A stretch of DNA of 60,637 nt from Candidatus Avimonas merdigallinarum (GTDB taxonomy: Bacteria; Bacillota; Clostridia; Oscillospirales; Acutalibacteraceae). Below, piece after piece: positions 56,024 through 60,637 of this stretch; the stretch's first letter is position 1; each line of letters starts with the position of its first letter. The stretch spans positions 1,901 to 62,537 of the forward strand of contig CAJFGS010000013.1 in assembly GCA_904377855.1 (NCBI GenBank). Reading direction: 5' to 3'. Below the pieces are notes generated by a model. That model searched no databases and was not told where the DNA came from. It saw nothing but the letters and a program-made list of their open reading frames with translations. The translations under genes were made by a program, and so were the position numbers.

Positions 56024-56828
56024 ATCGGCGTTCGGGCTCCCTGTATTCCCAAAAATCCAGTTCAGCATTCCGGATTTCCGCCCAGCTGTAGGACTGCATA
56101 TAGTCGTTTTGGAAGGCGTTGACCGCCGCGGGATCTCCCTGTAAAAACCGGTAATAGTCACAGTCGAACGTCTCCGGGTCGACCGCAAAGCTGTTGTGCC
56201 CTTTCACCAGGATTTCCTCGGCCTGCGCTTTCTTCAGCGCCGCGATCAGCTCATGGAGAATAGTGCGGAAATACGACTTGCCGGACGGCGTATCCTCCGC
56301 ATCTTCAAATAGGGCAGCATAGGCTTCTCCTGTCGTAACGGACGATCCCCTGCGGTCTACGAGATAGGCCAGCAGTTCCTTGGCTTTGGCCCGGCCGAAC
56401 CGAACCGGCTGCCCGTCCGCATAAACGTCAAACCCGCCGAAAGTCTTGACCTGGATACGCTTCTCAGACGGTCGGCCGCTGTAAACAAAGGTCAGTTCCC
56501 GGCTGACCGCCTCCTCTGTGACAGGCTTGAGCAGATAACCGGTCGCGTGCATGGCAAAGGCGTCCACCGCATAATCCGCGTACCCGGTCACGAAAATGAT
56601 ATGGATATCCGGCTTTACCTTTTTCAGCCGTACCGCCAGCTCCAACCCGGTCATTCCGCCCATTTGAATATCCAGGAAAGCAACATCCATCGGATGCGCT
56701 TTCGCCGATTCCAGCGCTTCGTCCGGCCATGTATAGGGGAAAATTTCGGCCTCCGGTCGTAGCCTCCGCAGGACGGATGCGATTTCCCGGAGCTGCAGCG
56801 GCTCATCGTCAACAACTAAGAAATTCAT
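56022..56828 (-). CDS. Response regulator with SARP/BTAD-like output domain
   Basis: From the ATG at 56828 (GGGAGG upstream) the product is 268 residues. The receiver keeps Asp7-Asp8, phosphoacceptor Asp53 (VAFLDIQMGGMTG), Thr81 and Lys101. The output part has a winged-helix-like segment (IQVKTFGGFDVYADGQPVRFGRAKAKELLAYLVDRRG) followed by a helical region (about 190-268) as in SARP/BTAD activators. The start overlaps the kinase stop in an ATGA arrangement, so the two are coupled. Likely activator of the pilus operon promoter 100 bp downstream. Confidence 0.92.
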   Translation of the reverse strand: MNFLVVDDEPLQLREIASVLRRLRPEAEIFPYTWPDEALESAKAHPMDVAFLDIQMGGMTGLELAVRLKKVKPDIHIIFVTGYADYAVDAFAMHATGYLLKPVTEEAVSRELTFVYSGRPSEKRIQVKTFGGFDVYADGQPVRFGRAKAKELLAYLVDRRGSSVTTGEAYAALFEDAEDTPSGKSYFRTILHELIAALKKAQAEEILVKGHNSFAVDPETFDCDYYRFLQGDPAAVNAFQNDYMQSYSWAEIRNAELDFWEYREPERR

Positions 56829-58120
56829 ATGCCAAGTCCTCCCGTCCAAGGGATGCGGATGGTGATCGTTGTCCCACGGCCGCTGCTTTCGATTTCCATG
56901 TTGCCCTCCACCATTTCTTCCAGCCGGCTGCGGACGTTGGGAATACCGATATGGGAATGTTCTCCCAAAACTGTGCGCCCTTTCGCGTTCTCTATCCCGA
57001 CACCGTTGTCGGCCACCGTCACCACGGCGTACTCATCCGTTTCCTCGGTGCGGATGATGATCGTACCGCCGTTTTTCCGGTTCAGGATGCCGTGTTGCAC
57101 GGCGTTTTCCACCAATGGCTGAAGGGTAAGGGGCGGGATCATAAAATCCTCTGTTTTGATTTGGTAGATCACCTGAAGTTTGTCCCCAAACCGCTGCTGC
57201 TCCAGGTATAGATAATTCATGACATGGTTCAGTTCAGCCCCGAAAGGGATCGGCTCACGCTTTTTCAGGCTGTCCATGTTCCCCCGCAGGAATTTCGAGA
57301 ATTTTCCGATCGCCTTTTTTGCCGTTTCCGGATCGGTTTCGCACAAATGATGGATAGCCGCCAAGGAGTTATACAGAAAATGGGGCTGGATCTGGCTGAG
57401 CATGATGTCGATCCGCCGTTCGGCCAACTCCTTTTCCTGCTCCTTCATCGTCACCTCATGCTCAAACTGTACGTTCATGAGGATGACCAGGATGGCAACG
57501 GTGACACCCACGTTGACCACGGCGATCCCGCGCATGGCCATCTGAGCTGCGCCGCTGCCCAGCGGTATAAAGATGTACAGCAAAAAGAACACAACTTCCC
57601 GCACCCGCAGCTTTTTCCGATAGATGATGACCAGCGCCATGAAAAGCATATAGCACAGCAGCGGGACAAACTGTGAAATCAGGAACAGCGGACCGCGCTG
57701 ATATCCGTTATCCGTTATATAGAAGATAGAACCGGTAAAGGGGCTGATCGCAGCGAAGACGACCTGCACGCTGCATAAAAGCAGCGCATACAGTAAGCAG
57801 AATTTTTTTGCCCGCCCGGTTATTTGCAGATATTCCATGACGTACCATATAAAAAAATACAGGACAAAGGCCGAAGCAATGTAGTAGACCGCCGAGGCGG
57901 CAGACAGGATCCTTTTCTCCGATGCTTCGGCGGCTGTGGGCAGGAGCCAGTCCGGCAGGTCGCCCCCGATCATGAAAATATTGGAGATGCAGATGCCAAG
58001 GAAATACTGGTTCAGCTTTTGCCGGTACCGGTGGTTGCTGACCAGGTAAACGATTGGCAGCACAGATAAAATGATGCTGAAAATATCCAGCGCAATATTG
58101 GCGTATCTCAACTCGTCCAT
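56825..58120 (-). CDS. LytS/YesM-type sensor histidine kinase
   Basis: The 431-residue kinase has six or seven predicted membrane helices in the first 215 residues with no large outer domain, then a helical linker and the His-kinase motif QIQPHFLYNSL (His247). The ATPase domain shows LQPLVENAVQHGI and VADNGVGI. Multi-helix sensors of this kind often detect membrane or peptide signals. It precedes the response regulator with overlapping stop/start and is the first gene downstream of the invertible promoter. Confidence 0.93.
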   Translation of the reverse strand: MDELRYANIALDIFSIILSVLPIVYLVSNHRYRQKLNQYFLGICISNIFMIGGDLPDWLLPTAAEASEKRILSAASAVYYIASAFVLYFFIWYVMEYLQITGRAKKFCLLYALLLCSVQVVFAAISPFTGSIFYITDNGYQRGPLFLISQFVPLLCYMLFMALVIIYRKKLRVREVVFFLLYIFIPLGSGAAQMAMRGIAVVNVGVTVAILVILMNVQFEHEVTMKEQEKELAERRIDIMLSQIQPHFLYNSLAAIHHLCETDPETAKKAIGKFSKFLRGNMDSLKKREPIPFGAELNHVMNYLYLEQQRFGDKLQVIYQIKTEDFMIPPLTLQPLVENAVQHGILNRKNGGTIIIRTEETDEYAVVTVADNGVGIENAKGRTVLGEHSHIGIPNVRSRLEEMVEGNMEIESSGRGTTITIRIPWTGGLGI

Positions 58121-58265
58121 GCGGTTTTACTCCGTTTCCCCTACGGATGCACTATGCTACGTCCGTTCTTTCCCGCGCAGAAGCATCCGGTCGGTCTGCC
58201 GCTGCAGAAGAAATAATCAACGGATCCGTTTCATATATTTGCTCTCCCTCAGCGAATGAATTGCA

Positions 58266-58287
58266 ACATAATCTGCATTATGTTGTA
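58266..58287 (+). repeat. Left inverted repeat of the switch
   Basis: The 18-bp core ACATAATCTGCATTATGT plus 4 more bases matches the right repeat in inverted orientation. The site is itself near-palindromic: 9-bp arms CAACATAAT and ATTATGTTG around CTGC, which resembles a recombinase crossover site with an asymmetric centre. Confidence 0.85.
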
Positions 58288-58319
58288 GATGGGCATAACT
58301 TATCCATCTTATTAACATT

Positions 58320-58348
58320 ATTATACTATACAATACAAAAAATAACAA
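58320..58348 (-). promoter_or_regulatory. Promoter inside the invertible segment, facing the kinase
   Basis: Read leftward, TTGTTA (58343-58348), 17 bp and TATAAT (58320-58325). Transcription would begin near 58312, cross the left repeat and enter the kinase gene with about 190 nt of leader. I found no comparable promoter on the other strand of the segment. Confidence 0.8.
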
Positions 58349-58534
58349 GTTGTTTTCAACCGAAAAGCTTGATTTGCAAAGAATTTGTCAAAATTTAGAC
58401 AACACAAATTAGCCTTGAGCGATTTTCTTTTTAAGAAAACGAAAAAGGCTTGGTCTTTTATGCCCATTTTTAATACGAAACCGTTTTATGTATCTGAGAT
58501 ATGTTTGTCTCAGATTGGACCTCTAACTTTTTAA

Positions 58535-58556
58535 TACAACATAATGCAGATTATGT
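58535..58556 (-). repeat. Right inverted repeat of the switch
   Basis: The inverted copy of the left repeat: on the plus strand the core reads ACATAATGCAGATTATGT (58539-58556), with the central four bases reversed (GCAG instead of CTGC), so the two sites are in opposite orientation as inversion needs. Confidence 0.85.
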
Positions 58557-58561
58557 AATAA

Positions 58562-58586
58562 CCGCTGTTTTTACGGCGGCTTTTTT
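58562..58586 (+). terminator. Weak rightward terminator beside the right repeat
   Basis: CCGC and GCGG (58562-58565 and 58576-58579) form a short stem followed by T6. It lies just outside the segment and would stop rightward transcription from a flipped promoter before it runs antisense into the recombinase gene. The stem is only 4 bp, so confidence is low. Confidence 0.4.
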
Positions 58587-59430
58587 ATATTATCAACCGC
58601 ATATGTTCCATCCGTCTGCGGTGTTCATTGCCGGTGGAAATGATATAAATTCGTGTTGTGTTGATACTGCTGTGGCCAAGAACATCCGCCAGTTTGGCGA
58701 TATCCTTTTCGATACCGTAAAACACTCTTGCAAACAGGTGGCGCAGGTTGTGCGGAAAGACCTTTTGCGGATTGACATCGGCTTTTCCGCACAGCGCTTT
58801 CATTTCACGCCAAATATTGGTGCGGCTTATTGGCTTGCCCGTCCGTGTTACAAAAATCACGCCGTTTTTTATCTTCTGCTCCGCTGCGTAACGGAGCAGC
58901 TTTTTTTGCAGTTCCTTCACAATAAAAACTGACCGTGTTTTGCCCTTTAGGGAAACCACAACTTCTCCGCGCTTTACCGCCTCAAGCGTTATGTATTGCA
59001 GTTCGGATACCCGAATCCCTGTACCGCAGATGGTCTGTAAAATCAGGTTTAGCCGCTCGTTTCCTTTCTGCTTTGCGGTGTTTACCAGCCGCATATACTC
59101 CGCTTTGGTCAGCTCCTTTTCTTCGGAGCAATAGATCTGCCGCTGGACCTTGATGGATTTTACTCTGCAATCCGCCCACCCAAGAAAAACAAATAAATTG
59201 TTGATGCTCGCCAACATAGAGTTGATGCTACGAACGGCATAGTTTTCGGAAAGCAATTTGTTTTTGTAGGCAATAACCGCCTCTTTCGTGATCTCCGAAC
59301 TGTTTAGATATGCGGCAAACGCCCGCACATCCCGCAGATATTTTTCTATGGTATTTTCACTTTTTTCCTCCTCCCGCAAATATTTTTTGAAGCAATCGAT
59401 TGCTTCGCTTGTTAAAATTCGTCCTTTCAT
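58585..59430 (-). CDS. Tyrosine recombinase (putative invertase)
   Basis: The 281-residue recombinase has an N-terminal SAM-like core-binding domain (about 1-90, SENTIEKYLRDVRAF) and a catalytic domain with every active-site residue: Arg140 (GTGIRVSEL), Lys164 (LKGKTR), His227 and Arg230 (PHNLRHLFA), His253 (LGHSSINTT) and Tyr262 (RIYI). GGAGGT precedes the ATG. Similar recombinases adjoin invertible promoters in gut Firmicutes and Bacteroides. It may act on the adjacent repeats; integration of an element is the alternative. Confidence 0.93.
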   Translation of the reverse strand: MKGRILTSEAIDCFKKYLREEEKSENTIEKYLRDVRAFAAYLNSSEITKEAVIAYKNKLLSENYAVRSINSMLASINNLFVFLGWADCRVKSIKVQRQIYCSEEKELTKAEYMRLVNTAKQKGNERLNLILQTICGTGIRVSELQYITLEAVKRGEVVVSLKGKTRSVFIVKELQKKLLRYAAEQKIKNGVIFVTRTGKPISRTNIWREMKALCGKADVNPQKVFPHNLRHLFARVFYGIEKDIAKLADVLGHSSINTTRIYIISTGNEHRRRMEHMRLII

Positions 59431-59675
59431 CTCAATTTACCTCCGGATATATTGTATCCGAAAAGTATGACTCGGAAATTGTCTTTCCCTTTGGTTCTCC
59501 AAAGGTCATTGTATGTTACCTTGGAACAAACGCTTTTGCAAGTCAAAATTTCATTTGAAAAAGAGAATCAGAAAAAGGCAATTATCTGAACTCATTTTTT
59601 CAATTTTATCTGGACTTTTTCGCTGTTTTGTGATATCTGTTTGTGTTGCCAAACGGCAGAAAGAGGTTGGGAATT

Positions 59676-60035
59676 ATGCAAAGTCATTTGAAGAAAATCG
59701 GCGCAAGAATATATCTCTATGAGAAAGATGCGCTGGTTCAAAAGGTCGCTTACGTTTACGAAGACGGGACGGAGGGCGAGCCTCTGCCCCGATTCATCCA
59801 TCTTGGTATGTTTACAGACTCCGTCCTGTTCGGAGAGGAATGTCAAATCCGATTTTTCGTCTATCCGTTCTCTCTGCGCCTGTACGATACGGATGTGGAC
59901 AGCCTGGAATTTATCAACGGCTCAGATCGCACCATAAGCATCTCTTGCTTCGGACAAGAAATGATCCTTGCACCAGGCAAAAACGGAAGGCTCATCAACA
60001 ACGGCAAAAAGCTCAGGCACAGCAACGAAAAGTAA
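59676..60035 (+). CDS. Hypothetical protein (119 aa)
   Basis: From the ATG at 59676 (GAAAGAGGTTGG upstream) the product is 119 residues, MQSHLKKIGARIYLYEKDALVQ. It is mostly beta-type, with no signal peptide, membrane helix or recognisable motif. It is divergent from the recombinase and followed by a clear terminator, so it is likely a real gene. The AT-rich codon use differs from the main chromosome, which suggests a mobile origin. Function unknown. Confidence 0.7.
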   Translation: MQSHLKKIGARIYLYEKDALVQKVAYVYEDGTEGEPLPRFIHLGMFTDSVLFGEECQIRFFVYPFSLRLYDTDVDSLEFINGSDRTISISCFGQEMILAPGKNGRLINNGKKLRHSNEK

Positions 60036-60043
60036 AGCTGCAG

Positions 60044-60081
60044 AAAAAAGCTGACCGTGTGCGAACTCGGTCAGCTTTTTT
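60044..60081 (+). terminator. Terminator after the 119-aa gene
   Basis: AAAAAAGCTGACC (60044-60056) pairs with GGTCAGCTTTTTT (60069-60081) around a 12-nt loop. Confidence 0.92.
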
Positions 60082-60131
60082 GTGGCAAACTAAATAGTAT
60101 TGCCCAGTTCTCAAATAAATATACAAAGGCC

Positions 60132-60161
60132 TTGACAAACATTAGTTCTGCATGATATACT
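60132..60161 (+). promoter_or_regulatory. Promoter of the ATPase gene with long structured leader
   Basis: TTGACA (60132-60137), 18 bp and TATACT (60156-60161) are followed by about 220 nt before the ATPase start. The leader holds two hairpins: AAGCGAAC/GTTCGCTT near 60262-60283 and TTTCCGC/GCGGAAA near 60294-60316. Confidence 0.7.
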
Positions 60162-60388
60162 AAGAAAACATTGAGATAAAAACTGAATGAACATAAACAA
60201 CTGAATTATAAAGCGCCATTTTTTCAGCAGATACCCGTACATACATAGGCGCGGAACATTTGAAAGCGAACCAATGCCGTTCGCTTATTTGAGTTTCCGC
60301 GCAAAAAGCGGAAAAGGGGTTGGTGCGCCATATATGATTGTGTCGATATGGAAATCAAACAAACTCAAAACTGCGAAAGGAAAACAGC

Positions 60389-60637
60389 ATGAAAAAAGAA
60401 AAAATCAAAACCGTAGACGGACAAACCCTGCTGGATATGCGTCTGCCTCAGATTCGGTTTGTGGTGGATGGGTTGCTGCCGCAGGGACTTCATATCTTAG
60501 CCGGAGCTGCCAAGACTGGGAAATCGTGGTTGCTCCTCCTGCTTTCTCTGCGGGTAGCGCAGGGCAAGCCGTTCTGGAATTTGCAGACAGAAAAAGGAAC
60601 GGTGCTGTCGCTGTGTTTAGAGGACAGCCTCAACCGT
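60389..60637 (+). CDS. AAA/RecA-like ATPase (3' end outside window)
   Basis: The first 83 codons are visible, starting MKKEKIKTVDGQTLLDMRLP behind GAAAGG. The Walker A is GAAKTGKSW (about 39-47) in the setting LLPQGLHILAGAAKTGKSWLLLLLSL, then LSLCLEDSLNR, a Walker-B-like strand. This pattern is that of RepA/RecA-like helicase-type ATPases on plasmids and integrative elements. The C-terminal part is not in the window, so the exact role (replication or mobility) is open. Confidence 0.85.
   Translation, partial: MKKEKIKTVDGQTLLDMRLPQIRFVVDGLLPQGLHILAGAAKTGKSWLLLLLSLRVAQGKPFWNLQTEKGTVLSLCLEDSLNR

Larger units (their letters stand above)
58266..58556. other. Putative invertible promoter segment
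   Basis: Two 22-bp perfect inverted repeats (58266-58287 and 58535-58556) enclose 247 bp of AT-rich DNA. It holds a strong leftward promoter aimed at the kinase gene and a local hairpin (58492-58515). A tyrosine recombinase gene ends 28 bp beyond the right repeat. This is the layout of invertible phase-variation switches: in the present orientation the promoter drives the kinase-regulator operon (ON); after inversion it would point away (OFF). Inversion itself cannot be seen from one sequence. Confidence 0.8.

Noticed and set aside
58492-58515. An 8-bp inverted repeat inside the invertible segment as a third recombination site
   Set aside because: Its sequence is unrelated to the 22-bp repeats; it is more likely a hairpin or protein site.
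45612-60637. The whole pilus region and right end as one integrative element
   Set aside because: The left boundary is just a bidirectional terminator with no attachment repeat or target duplication visible, and element-type genes appear only at the far right; the window does not settle it.

Overview
The window looks like a chromosome segment from a spore-forming, GC-rich Firmicute of class Clostridia, probably Oscillospirales/Ruminococcaceae-like (inference from gene content). Supporting it are sporulation genes (ylbJ, yqfC, yqfD), a ctsR-mcsA-mcsB-clpC operon, yqzL next to recO, mutS2, an undecaprenol-kinase-type dgkA, SpaA-type pili and Shine-Dalgarno starts throughout. I saw no rRNA, tRNA or CRISPR array.

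Layout. 1-5.0 kb: the 5' part of a very large secreted RHS/YD-repeat protein that runs off the left edge. 5.4-12.0 kb: nagA, a small acidic Cys-rich membrane protein, then leftward aspS, hisS, mgsA and a short minD. 12.4-12.8 kb: two paralogous 40-50 residue Cys-rich membrane microproteins. 13.3-18.2 kb: the CtsR heat-shock operon with a double CtsR box over its promoter. 18.6-22.3 kb: PiT phosphate transporter plus DUF47 partner, an XRE regulator and a CAP-domain lipoprotein. 22.4-23.1 kb: an IS200-type element. 23.2-32.6 kb: a complete ornithine/arginine cluster argG-H-C-J-B-D-F behind an array of ARG-box-like sites, with argJ open in frame with an upstream membrane-protein ORF. 32.9-37.1 kb: a divergent XRE pair around a perfect 19-bp inverted repeat, a small CxxC protein, ylbJ, yqfC and yqfD. 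37.3-45.5 kb: a housekeeping run phoH-ybeY-dgkA-(membrane HTH-like protein)-era-yqzL-recO-(Ala/Pro-rich membrane protein)-mutS2.

45.6-59.4 kb is the most striking part. A leftward sortase-assembled pilus locus encodes a pseudo-receiver/coiled-coil protein, signal peptidase I, a 1353-residue LPETG adhesin, an LPETG major pilin, a class C sortase, an LPQTG minor pilin and a second sortase. Upstream lies a LytS-type histidine kinase and a response regulator whose C-terminus resembles SARP/BTAD activators. Upstream of the kinase are two 22-bp inverted repeats, about 290 bp end to end, enclosing a good promoter (TTGTTA-17-TATAAT) that points at the kinase. A tyrosine recombinase with all catalytic residues lies 28 bp beyond the repeats. 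I read this as an invertible promoter switch for a two-component system. That system in turn probably activates the pilus operon through two tandem 11-bp repeats placed 7 bp upstream of the pilus promoter's -10. The whole chain is inference from sequence, but each element is directly visible.

The right end (59.6-60.6 kb) is more AT-rich. It carries an unrecognised small protein and the start of an AAA/RecA-like ATPase with a long structured leader, which suggests the edge of an integrative element.
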